A stretch of 64,000 nucleotides of DNA from Sphingomonas colocasiae. Its GTDB lineage: Bacteria; Pseudomonadota; Alphaproteobacteria; Sphingomonadales; Sphingomonadaceae. Each line of letters opens with the position of its first letter. Within the stretch, counting starts at the first letter, position 1. The stretch is taken from contig NZ_JAINVV010000005.1 in the NCBI RefSeq assembly GCF_019880585.1, forward strand, positions 62,001 to 126,000. The letters run 5' to 3'. This document shows positions 44,644 to 53,397 of the stretch, one piece after another. The notes beneath the pieces were generated by a model that was not told the DNA's origin, did no database searches, and saw only the letters and a list, made by a program, of their open reading frames with translations. Both the position numbers and the translations under genes were made by a program.

Positions 44644-45603
44644 GTGAGTGTGGACTGGTATCGCGGCGACGGAACGAGACGGGACGATCCGGGGTCCGGC
44701 GGCATGGCGGGAAGCCGGGCGGACGCGCTGACGGATCCGGCGGGCTATCGTCCCAGCGACGAAGCGCGCGACGCCGTCAATGTCGCGCTGCTGATGGGAT
44801 TGCCGCTGCTCATCAGCGGCGAGCCCGGCAGCGGAAAGACCCAGCTCGGCTTCGCGGTCGCGCACGAGCTCGGCCTGTCCAGGCCGGAGATCTTCGTGAC
44901 GCGATCGACCAGCCAGGCGCGGGACCTGTTCTACCGCTATGACGCGATCGGCCATTTCCATGCCGCCCAGACCGGTCGCGGCGCCGATCCCGCCCCGTTC
45001 GTTGAACTGCAGCCGCTCGGCCGGGCGATCGAGAGCGCCCTGCCTCCCGCCGACCGGCTCTCCGCGAGCGGCAGCGAACGCCGCCGCTCACTGGTCATCG
45101 TCGACGAGATCGACAAGGCACCGCGAGACTTTCCCAACGACCTGCTCCACGAGATCGAGCATCTGCGCTTCCGCATCCCAGAGACCGGCCGTCCCGAGAC
45201 GCCGCCGATCGACGACGCGTTCCGGCCGATCGTCTTCATCACCACCAATGCCGAACAATTGCTGCCCGACGCCTTTCTGCGTCGCTGCGCCTTCGTCCAT
45301 CTCCGCCCGCCGACGGGCGAGACGCTGGCGCGTATCATCGAGCGGCGCTTCGAGGGCGTGCTCGCCCGCGACCATGCGCTCGTCGCCGATATCGTCGCGC
45401 TGTCGGACGGCCTGCGTCAGCAAAACAGGCTCGAACGCGCGCCGAGCAGCGCGGAACTTCTCCAGTTCCTCTCCGCCCTGATGATGGCGGGCGGATCGGC
45501 GGGCCTGGGGCTCAGGGAGCAGCCGATCCCGATCGAGCCCTGGCTCGCGCTCCTCGCGAAGACGAGCGGCGACATGGCCCAGTTGCGCGACGCGCTCAGC
45601 TGA
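44644..45603 (+). CDS. MoxR-type AAA+ ATPase
   Basis: This 319-residue AAA+ protein has Walker A GEPGSGKT (~59-66), Walker B LVIVDEID (~150-156), sensor 1 TTN (~200-202) and arginine-finger candidates in FLRRC (~211-215). The layout is that of MoxR ATPases, which act as chaperones for vWA-domain partners. The GTG start at 44644 is preceded by an AGGATAGGG tract. It lies 40 nt after the TIR-like gene and 6 nt before the large membrane protein, so the three form a tight operon. By family analogy it should remodel the vWA-like middle part of the next protein in an ATP-dependent way. Confidence 0.88.
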   Translation: MSVDWYRGDGTRRDDPGSGGMAGSRADALTDPAGYRPSDEARDAVNVALLMGLPLLISGEPGSGKTQLGFAVAHELGLSRPEIFVTRSTSQARDLFYRYDAIGHFHAAQTGRGADPAPFVELQPLGRAIESALPPADRLSASGSERRRSLVIVDEIDKAPRDFPNDLLHEIEHLRFRIPETGRPETPPIDDAFRPIVFITTNAEQLLPDAFLRRCAFVHLRPPTGETLARIIERRFEGVLARDHALVADIVALSDGLRQQNRLERAPSSAELLQFLSALMMAGGSAGLGLREQPIPIEPWLALLAKTSGDMAQLRDALS

Positions 45604-45609
45604 ACGACG

Positions 45610-48600
45610 GTGACCGTCGCCGCCGGACAAGCCGGCACCGATCATCCCGGGACAGGCGAAGCGACCATCGATCTCGCACGGCTTCGCGCCGCGATCGGTG
45701 GCGAGCGCTTCGCCGATGTGATCCTGGTCGAGCCGATCCGCACCCGGCTGATGATGCTGGTGTCCCGCCTCGCGGGCGACGGAGCGATCACCGCCGACAG
45801 GCTGCGGCGGCACGTCCGCCCGATCCTTGCGGCGCTCGCGACGTCGCAGGACCGGTTCGAGCAAGCGCTCGAGCATGACATCGCCGCGCTGGCACGCGCG
45901 GCGCCTGCCCGGCGGACCGCCGACGCCACAGGCTCGCCCGAGCGCCCGACGCGCTTCGGTTCGCTCTCGCTCGCCAATCGGCTCTGGCTCGGCATGGGCG
46001 TGCTCGTCCTGCTGGCCATGGTGCCTTACGCGCTCGAAGCGCTGTTGCAGCCACCCCGGCCATCGACGGTCGTCCGGCCCGCCGACGACATGCCCGCACC
46101 CACCCCGATCGCGCTTCCCCAGTCCGGCGGCGGCGAGACGCTGGACACGCGCGAGACCGAAGCGCTGTTCAGTCTCGCGACCCGCGGCGCGCGCTCGGCG
46201 AACGAGGCGGCGCGCGGCGGGCCCGATACGCTGTGGCTGGCGCAGGCGGCGGCGAATGCCGGCTGGTCGCCGGACGCGCCCCTGCCGCTCCACGATGCGA
46301 CGATCGTCGAGCGGATCCTGGAGGCGGGACTGGGCGGCTCGCCGCGAAACGACGCCGCAAGGACCGCCGCCGCGCAGCTCGCCGGACAGGTCGCGGAGCG
46401 TGCGGCCAATGCGCCCAGCCAGCTGCTATGGCGCCAGATCCAGCAGGCCGAACGGAACGCCGGTGCGCAGCGCGCGAGCCTGACCCGCCTCGTATTCGCC
46501 CGCAACGCGACCGCGCCATGGACCCTTGCCGAACTCGGCGCCGCGACGCGCGCCATCACCGGCCGGCGGACGACGCTCGGGCAGGCCAGCGACGCGAGCA
46601 TCGCGCGGGCCTGGGCGATCGGCGGGCACGATCTCAAACAGCCACTGGCGCTTGTGGACCCACCCTGGCTTCCCGAGCGATCGGGCGCGGCGGCCCTTGT
46701 CCAGGACAGCACGCGCTGGGTGATCGGCACGATCGCGCTCCTGATCGCGGCTCTCCTCATCGCGATCCGGCTATACCGCTTTCCGCTCGCGCTCGGGCAG
46801 GTGAGCGCCGACCGGGCCGCGCCAAGACTGCCGCTCGCGGGGCCCGGCGACACCGATCCGGGCATCGACCGGGCCTGGGCGGCGCGCTGGCGCGCCGCGC
46901 TTTCCCAGCCCGTTCCCGGCGAGCCCGCGCTCGACATCGAGGCCTCGGTGCTCGCGACCGCCGCCCGGGGCGGATTCGCCTCGATCCGCCACCGCCCCAG
47001 GCGCGGGTTCGCGCGGTTCACGGTCGCGATCGAACGTATCTCGCGGCGCGATGCACTCGCATCCTTCTGGCTGAGGCTGCTTGCGTCGCTTCGCGAGGCG
47101 GGACTGGCGATCCGGGTGGTCACGTTCGGCCGCTCGCTCGACCGGGCGACGCCGCACGGCGCCAGTACCGGTCCGCTCGACGACCCGCCGCCCGGAGGCT
47201 GGCTGCTGGTGTTCGGGAACGCCAGCGCCGCCGCGAGCCGGACCGTGTCGCGCTGGCGCGCGGCAAACGGCTCGGTCGCGATCCTCGCGCCCGACGATGC
47301 GGCGCAGGCGCACGCCCCCACCCCCGCGGCCGATCTCGGCGAGACCGTCACGGCGCTTGCCCGCGCGGCCCCCGCTCCCGCGACCGCGGCGATCCTGTTC
47401 GATCCCGATATCAACTGGCTCGACGAAAGCCCGCCGGGCGAACAGGACTGGATGCGGCTGCGCGCGGTGCTGCGCCTGCATCTGGGGGATGGGGGTTTTC
47501 GCTGGCTCGCGGCGACCGCCACGCTGCCGCTGATCGACGAACCGCTGGCATGGCGTATCGCGCATGCGCTGGCGCTCCCGTCCGGCCAGACGGCATCCGC
47601 CGACCACGCGACCGCCCGCGCGCTGTTCGCACTGCCCTGGCTGCGCGCGGGCTGGTTTCCGGACTGGCTGCGCGACAGGCTGGTCCTGGACCTGGAACCG
47701 GCGGATCGCGAGCGGCTCCGCCAATTGGTGATCGAGGGTCTCGAGCGCGCGCCGGCGCACGATGGCGAGGAGGATGCGACCGCCCTGACCCAGGCCGGCG
47801 GGATCACGACCCCCGCCGCCGACCTCGTGCTTGCCCGGCTGGTGATCGGCGGGCGCGATCGGCGCACGCTCAGGGCCTCCGACGTGCCCGCGCGGCTGCG
47901 GCGCTGGCTGGTGCCCTCGCTGGCCACCCGGCTGACGGCGCCATCGACGCTCGGCGCGCTCGCGATCGCGGGATTGTGCGTGGCCGGCGCAATCTGGCTC
48001 GCGCCCGCCCGGCTCGAAACGCTCGACGAAGGCTGGTTCGAGACGATCGGCCGGATCGCGGCCGCGGCGATGACCACGGCCATGGCCGCCGGCATGGCCA
48101 CTCTCCTCTTCAGGATATATCGCGGCGCGCTGCGCGCGACTCCGCCGAGGCAGGGCATCGATCAGGAGCGTCGGACGATCGAACGGCGCCTGATCGAAGG
48201 GATCGCCCTCGCGACAATCTTCATGCTGGCCATATCGTTCAGGCTGATGGTCCTTGCGTTCGAGCCCGCCGACCGCGGGCAGGTGACGCCTGCCCTCAAA
48301 GCGATCGATACGGTGATCGTCGACAGGAACGGCGAGACACTGGTCGAGAGCGGCACGCGATGGGAACTCGGAGTCCGGCCGCGACGGCTCATCAACGATC
48401 CCGCCCGGCTGACGGTCGCGCTGGCCCGGATCTTTCCGGAGCGCACGGCCGCCGACATCGAGGCGATCCTGCGCGGAAACCGGACCTTCGCCTATCTCGG
48501 CAGGAAGCTCACCGACGATCAGCGAAAGGCGGTGCTGGACCTGGGCGAACCCGGGCTCGAGCTCATCCGCGCGCAGCAGCGCGTCTATCCGCAAGCCGGG

Positions 48601-49770
48601 CTCGCCGCCGCCTTTCTCGGCACCATGAACATCGACGGCGTGGGAAGCTCGGGGATCCAGTCGGTGCTCGGCTCGCCGCGCGTGCCCCTGACACCCCGCG
48701 TCGCGACATCGCTCGACATCCGCGTCCAGCGCGTCCTCGAGGCGGAGTTGCTCGCGACGATCCAGGCGCACGGCGCCCGCTCGGGCCAGGGGCTCGTCAT
48801 CGACGCGCGAAGCGGCGAAGTGCTCGCCATGGCGACGCTCCCCGGCTTCGATCCGAACGACATGGCGACCTATCGCCCCGACCTCGGCCGCAACGCCCCG
48901 ATCCAGGACCTTGTCCAGTTCGGCAATCTCTGGGGCCCGGTCACGACCGCGGCCGCGCTCGACGCGGGCACCGCCAGCCCCGCACAGGATTACGACATAC
49001 GCAGCCCCATGACGATCGGCGAATTCGTCATCCGCGATGCCTTCCCGACAAACGGATCGCGCAACCTCGCCGAGATCGCGCTGCTGGGCTCGAATGTCGG
49101 CGGCATGCGCATCGCCGAAACGATGCGCATGGACGATTATCGCGCGGCGATCGCGCGGTTCGGGCTCGCCGAACGCCCGACGATCGAGTTGCCCGGCGCG
49201 GCGTCGCCACTCGTACCGCGGACCTGGAGCCGACCGACGCTCGCATCGGTGGTCACCGGCTATGGCTATGCGGGTTCGCTGCTCCAGATGACCAACACCT
49301 ATCGCGGACTGATCATGGGCATGGCCGCGAGCCCGACGGTGATGAAGCAGGCGACCGGAAGCAGGCCCGAAGGCCCGCGCATGCTCCGCGACGGAACCGC
49401 GCAGACGATGCGCAGGCTCTTCCGGGTGAACGTGACGGACGGCCCCGGCCGAAAGGCCGATATACGAGGCCTTGCGCTCGGCGGATTCGGGGGCAGCGTC
49501 GAGCCTCTGACGCGTATCGACGGCGGGCGCCCCGCCATCTCGTCCTTCATCGGCGCCTTTCCGATGTACGCGCCACGCTATCTGATCGCGGTCGCGATCA
49601 CCGATCCCAAGGGCAATGCCGCCTCATTCGGCTATGCGACGAGCGCCTGGGTGGCGGCGCCGCTGGTCGGACGCGTCGCCGCGCGGTCGGCGCCCCTGCT
49701 CGGCGTCGTTCCGGACGAAAGCAACGATGTGGACATATCCGGGATACGGCCATTGCTGCGGATACGCTGA
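45610..49770 (+). CDS. multi-domain membrane protein: vWA-like middle plus catalytically dead PBP transpeptidase
   Basis: This 1386-residue protein has a short cytoplasmic N terminus, TM1 (~125-146), an extracytoplasmic segment, TM2 (~370-390), a cytoplasmic region with a degenerate vWA-like domain (~438-600, LDIEASVLATAARGGF), three more TMs (~781-800, 813-836, 863-885), then an FtsI/PBP2-like transpeptidase fold (~898-1350) that should face the periplasm. The PBP part is recognisable (VDRNGETL, FLGTMNIDG, VIDARSGEVLAMATLPGFDPND, TAAALDAG), but every catalytic motif is lost. SxxK is replaced by NLWG (~1106-1109), SxN by GSN (~1160-1162) and KTG by a glycine-rich GGFGG (~1291-1295). It is probably a peptidoglycan- or beta-lactam-type sensor or scaffold, not an enzyme. 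It starts with GTG 45610, 6 nt after MoxR, its likely partner. Confidence 0.8.
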   Translation: MTVAAGQAGTDHPGTGEATIDLARLRAAIGGERFADVILVEPIRTRLMMLVSRLAGDGAITADRLRRHVRPILAALATSQDRFEQALEHDIAALARAAPARRTADATGSPERPTRFGSLSLANRLWLGMGVLVLLAMVPYALEALLQPPRPSTVVRPADDMPAPTPIALPQSGGGETLDTRETEALFSLATRGARSANEAARGGPDTLWLAQAAANAGWSPDAPLPLHDATIVERILEAGLGGSPRNDAARTAAAQLAGQVAERAANAPSQLLWRQIQQAERNAGAQRASLTRLVFARNATAPWTLAELGAATRAITGRRTTLGQASDASIARAWAIGGHDLKQPLALVDPPWLPERSGAAALVQDSTRWVIGTIALLIAALLIAIRLYRFPLALGQVSADRAAPRLPLAGPGDTDPGIDRAWAARWRAALSQPVPGEPALDIEASVLATAARGGFASIRHRPRRGFARFTVAIERISRRDALASFWLRLLASLREAGLAIRVVTFGRSLDRATPHGASTGPLDDPPPGGWLLVFGNASAAASRTVSRWRAANGSVAILAPDDAAQAHAPTPAADLGETVTALARAAPAPATAAILFDPDINWLDESPPGEQDWMRLRAVLRLHLGDGGFRWLAATATLPLIDEPLAWRIAHALALPSGQTASADHATARALFALPWLRAGWFPDWLRDRLVLDLEPADRERLRQLVIEGLERAPAHDGEEDATALTQAGGITTPAADLVLARLVIGGRDRRTLRASDVPARLRRWLVPSLATRLTAPSTLGALAIAGLCVAGAIWLAPARLETLDEGWFETIGRIAAAAMTTAMAAGMATLLFRIYRGALRATPPRQGIDQERRTIERRLIEGIALATIFMLAISFRLMVLAFEPADRGQVTPALKAIDTVIVDRNGETLVESGTRWELGVRPRRLINDPARLTVALARIFPERTAADIEAILRGNRTFAYLGRKLTDDQRKAVLDLGEPGLELIRAQQRVYPQAGLAAAFLGTMNIDGVGSSGIQSVLGSPRVPLTPRVATSLDIRVQRVLEAELLATIQAHGARSGQGLVIDARSGEVLAMATLPGFDPNDMATYRPDLGRNAPIQDLVQFGNLWGPVTTAAALDAGTASPAQDYDIRSPMTIGEFVIRDAFPTNGSRNLAEIALLGSNVGGMRIAETMRMDDYRAAIARFGLAERPTIELPGAASPLVPRTWSRPTLASVVTGYGYAGSLLQMTNTYRGLIMGMAASPTVMKQATGSRPEGPRMLRDGTAQTMRRLFRVNVTDGPGRKADIRGLALGGFGGSVEPLTRIDGGRPAISSFIGAFPMYAPRYLIAVAITDPKGNAASFGYATSAWVAAPLVGRVAARSAPLLGVVPDESNDVDISGIRPLLRIR

Positions 49771-49887
49771 GGACAAGCGACCAACACCATGTTGGCCGCG
49801 CGAAGGATTGGCACCTCCCATCACACGCGAACCGTGAACGGCGTCGTTTTGGTTGAATCCTGCCCGCGCGTGGCTTAAGTTGATGGC

Positions 49888-50067
49888 ATGGCGAATGTGA
49901 AAAAGCGCTACAGCGAGGTCAAGAAGTCGTCCCGGACGGGACGGTTCGACTGCGTGGTCGCAGAATCCAGATTTCCTACTGCTCGTCACGACGCGACTGC
50001 GGACGAGGAGATGCGGCTTTTCTCCAAGTTCCGGAGCCGGGCTCGCGCCGACTATCGGGCATCCTGA
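49888..50067 (+). CDS. possible small basic protein
   Basis: An open frame of 59 residues (MANVKKRYSEVKKSSRTGRF...) is preceded by TGATGGC with no strong ribosome-binding site. It is lysine/arginine-rich and has no recognisable domain. It overlaps the end of the convergent nitrilase-like gene by 16 nt. Downstream of the pseudo-PBP gene (117 nt) it could be a tail gene of that operon, but coding status is uncertain. Confidence 0.3.
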   Translation: MANVKKRYSEVKKSSRTGRFDCVVAESRFPTARHDATADEEMRLFSKFRSRARADYRAS

Positions 50068-51812
50068 TCGCTGCTTGATTTCTGCGGCGCAGTGCCGCTT
50101 CGGATCCATTCCGGCACCTTGCGGCCGGCGATCGGCAGATGGCGCCCATATTGCCAGCGGATCGCGGAACCGTGATCGCGACGTCCGTCGAGCGTACGTT
50201 CTTCCTTGTCGACTGCTTCGAGTTCAAGAACGATCGCATCGTTCTCAGCCGGCAGATCGAGCACGCACACACCTGATTTTTCGTCCTTCCAAAGAGCGAC
50301 GCTTCGTGATTCAGGGAACTCCCCAACATCGTTCTGACGCGCGATGAGCCCGAAGGAAGTCAGGCTGAGCACCGAGGTTCCCGGATCCTCGGCAAGCACC
50401 GTCGCATAGCGTGCCGGCCATCTGTCGCGGATCTGCGGCCCGTCCATAAGCAACGCGATCAGGAGATTGGGGCCTACGCCGCGTACGACCGCCTGGCATG
50501 GATCAACCCGCGCCAAATCCTCGCAAATCAGTGTCGTGAGCGTGGTGTTACCGCGATAGACCAGCAGGTCGAGACTGCGGCGCAAAATCGTCAATTGCTC
50601 CCACCAGTTCCGGCGGCGGTTGAGCCCGACCAAGTTGTAATCCTTGATCTGCCGGGCATCGATCTTCCAGCGGTGATGCTTCTCCCGGATCAGGATCAGC
50701 CCCTCCCAGCCCGTTATTTCAGGGTCGCGTTCGGCGCCAAGCAGGAAGAAGGGCATGATAGCGACGAAATTGCCCTCCCGTTTCGACTTGTCCGACGAAA
50801 TGCCCGAGACCAGGAAATCGATCTCAGCGTCCTTGGCAAGCGCTCTCGCCAGCGATGAGAATTGCTCGAAATTGAGCGCGAGTTCCGGCAGGACGACGCC
50901 ATCGACGCGAGCGCCCTTGGCACGTGCCTCCGCGACGAGGCCGAGCACGAAGTCCACCAGCAACCCGCGACGATATTTATCGTCGTTGAGCGGCAACCAT
51001 GTCTGTTCGACGGTGAACCATCCGAAATGATCGCCCGGGTCTATTCCTGCTGGCCGAAAGGCCTCGTCGTTGACGCGATAGGGGAAAGGTACGAGCAGAA
51101 GGCCGAGCTGGCGCTCCTCGACTTTGGCTCCGTCGGCGAAAAGGGGGTCGACCCAGCGGGCCCGGACCTGGCCCCGGGGCGGAAGAAGCGCCAGATGATG
51201 GCTAAGCGACCTCGGTGTGCAACCGACCGAGGGCGTGCGCGACTTGGCCTGGACGCATAGAAGGTCCTCCGCAGCGGAAGAAAGGGAGAAAGGGCCGTGT
51301 TGGACGCGCTCGAACCCCTCGCCTTCGCGATAGGGCTCGCTCACCATCGCGAAGAAGGGATTGCCAGTATCGAAACCTATATCCTCACAGGCCTCGTCGC
51401 AGATCATCATCAATTCGAGACAGCGTGCCCACCATCCGGGAGCCTCGGCGCGATCGTTCAGTTGGACGAATACCGGCACATCGCGGAACTGGCCGAGGTC
51501 GAGCCACAGCGCCTCAACCGTACCGGGCACCGGTGGCAACAGCCTGCCAGGCGGAATGGGCGATCTCCTCCAGGTCCGGCCGAGATCCCGCGCCCTCGCA
51601 CGCATCGCATCATCAACCACGATCCGTCGATAGGGACAATGCGGCTCACTCGGGACTTCGGGTACGATATGATGATAGGCTCCGGACCGTTCAAGCAAGT
51701 GCGCGACATATGCGAAGATGTCGGTCGGCATGAACGGCGCTTGCGCGAACGGGTCCTTGCCAGCGGGGCGATCCGGAAACAGCGTGACGAAGACATCATT
51801 CAGCGTGGCCAA
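50052..51812 (-). CDS. nitrilase-superfamily (carbon-nitrogen hydrolase-like) protein
   Basis: This 586-residue protein has a C-terminal ~370 residues resembling the nitrilase fold, with a possible Glu-Lys-Cys triad: E310 in VVLPEL, K383 in HHRWK and C430 in LTTLICEDLA. The enzyme class cleaves nitriles or amides through a cysteine thioester. The N-terminal ~215 residues are an unrecognised domain. A nitrilase domain is also known as the C-terminal part of some defence reverse transcriptases (DRT1 type), but no RT motif is present here. The start is a TTG (51812) right after an in-frame stop. The island context suggests a defence or conflict function rather than metabolism (inference). Confidence 0.7.
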   Translation of the reverse strand: MATLNDVFVTLFPDRPAGKDPFAQAPFMPTDIFAYVAHLLERSGAYHHIVPEVPSEPHCPYRRIVVDDAMRARARDLGRTWRRSPIPPGRLLPPVPGTVEALWLDLGQFRDVPVFVQLNDRAEAPGWWARCLELMMICDEACEDIGFDTGNPFFAMVSEPYREGEGFERVQHGPFSLSSAAEDLLCVQAKSRTPSVGCTPRSLSHHLALLPPRGQVRARWVDPLFADGAKVEERQLGLLLVPFPYRVNDEAFRPAGIDPGDHFGWFTVEQTWLPLNDDKYRRGLLVDFVLGLVAEARAKGARVDGVVLPELALNFEQFSSLARALAKDAEIDFLVSGISSDKSKREGNFVAIMPFFLLGAERDPEITGWEGLILIREKHHRWKIDARQIKDYNLVGLNRRRNWWEQLTILRRSLDLLVYRGNTTLTTLICEDLARVDPCQAVVRGVGPNLLIALLMDGPQIRDRWPARYATVLAEDPGTSVLSLTSFGLIARQNDVGEFPESRSVALWKDEKSGVCVLDLPAENDAIVLELEAVDKEERTLDGRRDHGSAIRWQYGRHLPIAGRKVPEWIRSGTAPQKSSSDQDAR

Positions 51813-51979
51813 TTTTCAGTTCCACTCACACTTCATGATCCCGTCCAAACCCCCTCCCCTGGAAGCGCGCACTCTTAGCGTCGGCCGCAACCGGGCGAAA
51901 GCCGTACCTGTTCGACTATGGTGGCAAAGTCGGCCGGCCAGCGGGATGGAAGTTCGTGAGCAAAAAGCCGGACGCCAGG

Positions 51980-52342
51980 TCATTGCGCTGACACGTCCTC
52001 CCGCCCCAGCCATGCGAGGATCTCGGCAAGCTCGCGCGCGCCGCACATCGCGCGCCGGCGCAGCACCCGCTCGACCTCGGCCTGGCTTCGCGCGAGCCGG
52101 GCGCGCAGCCCTTCGACGCCGACGCCGCATTCGTCGATGATCTGCCGAGCCCGTGCCGAGATGCCGGCGGCGCGCTCGGCCTCGACCTCGAGCGCGCGGA
52201 CATGGAGCACGCGGGCGCGGTCGGGACTGACGCCGAGCTCATGTCCGATCGCGGCCCAGGTCAGCCCCTCGGCGCGCAGCGCCATGATCCTGACACGGCG
52301 CGCCTCGATTTCCGGCAAACGCTTCGCATTGACGCCCGACAT
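51980..52342 (-). CDS. small helix-turn-helix protein
   Basis: This 120-residue protein contains a clear HTH near the N terminus (RRVRIMALRAEGLTWAAIGHELGVSPDRARVL, ~15-46), of the sigma region 4/resolvase-like type. A charged helical C-terminal half (VEAERAAGISARARQIIDECG onwards) probably dimerises. AGGAGAGG stands about 7 nt before ATG 52342, a strong ribosome site. It lies between the nitrilase-like gene and a DUF2285 gene in the same orientation. Likely a DNA-binding regulator of accessory DNA; target unknown. Confidence 0.7.
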   Translation of the reverse strand: MSGVNAKRLPEIEARRVRIMALRAEGLTWAAIGHELGVSPDRARVLHVRALEVEAERAAGISARARQIIDECGVGVEGLRARLARSQAEVERVLRRRAMCGARELAEILAWLGREDVSAQ

Positions 52343-52495
52343 TCGCTTTTCCTCTCCTGATTGACGCACTCATCCGCCTCAAGGCGCATGGCGGCTTCGC
52401 GGATAAGACGAACGAACCCCGCCGATCCGTAGCGGATTTCTCGCAGGGCCCATGCGGAACCCCAGGGCAGGCGCGTCGGACCGGCTGCCTTCTTC

Positions 52496-53242
52496 TCACG
52501 CGAACCAGCGCGACGGCGGCGAAGCGGCAAGGCTGCGCGCGTCGCGCGCCAGCCGCTGGACGCGCAGCCTTATGCTCGGCGCCTCGATCCGCCAGCGCGC
52601 GCGCGTCACCAATGCCGCGAACAGGCCATGCGCGATATCCTGGTGGCTGGCGTCGGCGCCGAGTGCGTCATGGGTCCGCAGCGCGAGGATCCACCGCGAC
52701 GCCCGTGCCTCGCCGCACCGCCTCCAGCCGGGCCGCTCATTTCGGCACATGGCGCGCAGCAGCGACAAGCTACGCAATTGCGGTCCCAGCCCATCGACCC
52801 CGACCAGCCGCCAGGCGATCGCGACGGGCCCGGCCAGGATGCCGCCGCCATTCAGGTCGATCCGCACGCCATGCCGCGCGTCGCCGATGCGGATATGCTC
52901 GGCATCCTGCCCGGCAACGACCCGCAGCATCCCGGCAAGCCCCCGAAAATCGAAGTCGATGCCGACAGTCCTGCCCGTTGCGCCACCGTCAGCGCGCTCC
53001 CCGACCAGCACCGCGGGATCGCAATCGAAGCGCCAGAGCGGCAGCGCCGAACGCGCGTCGAGCGCGGGATCCTCGCAGCGCACCAGGCCGTAGCGGCCGG
53101 CCTGTCCCGCCCGCCGCCAATCCCCGCGATAACCGGCATCGCGGCGCAGCCATTCCCATGCGAAACAGGCGCGATCCGCCGCCATCAGCCATTGATAGTC
53201 CGCAGGCTCGCGCCAATCGGGCAGAGCGGCTTCGCCAGCCAC
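52496..53242 (-). CDS. DUF2285 / transcriptional-regulator-like domain protein
   Basis: The N-terminal segment DWREPADYQWLMAADRACFAWEWLRRDAGYRGDW (~9-42) is the conserved start of the 'transcriptional regulator domain' (DUF6499) family, and the C-terminal ~80 residues (THDALGADASHQDIAHGLFA onwards) fit DUF2285. The two occur together in proteins frequently found on integrative and conjugative elements of alphaproteobacteria. At 248 residues it has the usual length. No conjugation genes are in view, so the element may be degraded or continue elsewhere. Its function is not established; DNA binding is the usual guess. Confidence 0.75.
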   Translation of the reverse strand: MAGEAALPDWREPADYQWLMAADRACFAWEWLRRDAGYRGDWRRAGQAGRYGLVRCEDPALDARSALPLWRFDCDPAVLVGERADGGATGRTVGIDFDFRGLAGMLRVVAGQDAEHIRIGDARHGVRIDLNGGGILAGPVAIAWRLVGVDGLGPQLRSLSLLRAMCRNERPGWRRCGEARASRWILALRTHDALGADASHQDIAHGLFAALVTRARWRIEAPSIRLRVQRLARDARSLAASPPSRWFA

Positions 53243-53397
53243 CCCGCCCGCTCCCCCTCAGGCGCCCGGACGCGGGCATCGCGCCCCGCCCGGTTGGAGA
53301 TCCCCGTCAGCATCGACTCGCCAGATCATCGAACGAATGGAAAACCAGGCGCCCGTCGCCCGCCATCCGCGCGTTCGTGCCTATTGACGTGCGTGCC

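Noticed and set aside
48301-49750. Active peptidoglycan transpeptidase (FtsI/PBP2) annotation
   Set aside because: SxxK, SxN and KTG are all substituted, so enzymatic activity is not supported despite clear fold similarity.
49781-49795. Hairpin CCAACA-CCA-TGTTGG after the pseudo-PBP gene as terminator
   Set aside because: The stem is only six pairs and no T-run follows, so intrinsic termination is not supported.
46026-49856. Long open frames in other phases and on the opposite strand over the pseudo-PBP gene
   Set aside because: They are arginine/serine-rich shadows without domain signals. Only the 45610 frame shows PBP motifs, membrane helices and tight spacing to MoxR.
52496-53242. Integrative conjugative element based on the DUF2285 gene
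   Set aside because: No relaxase, coupling protein, type IV secretion or integrase gene occurs in the window, so an element cannot be delimited.
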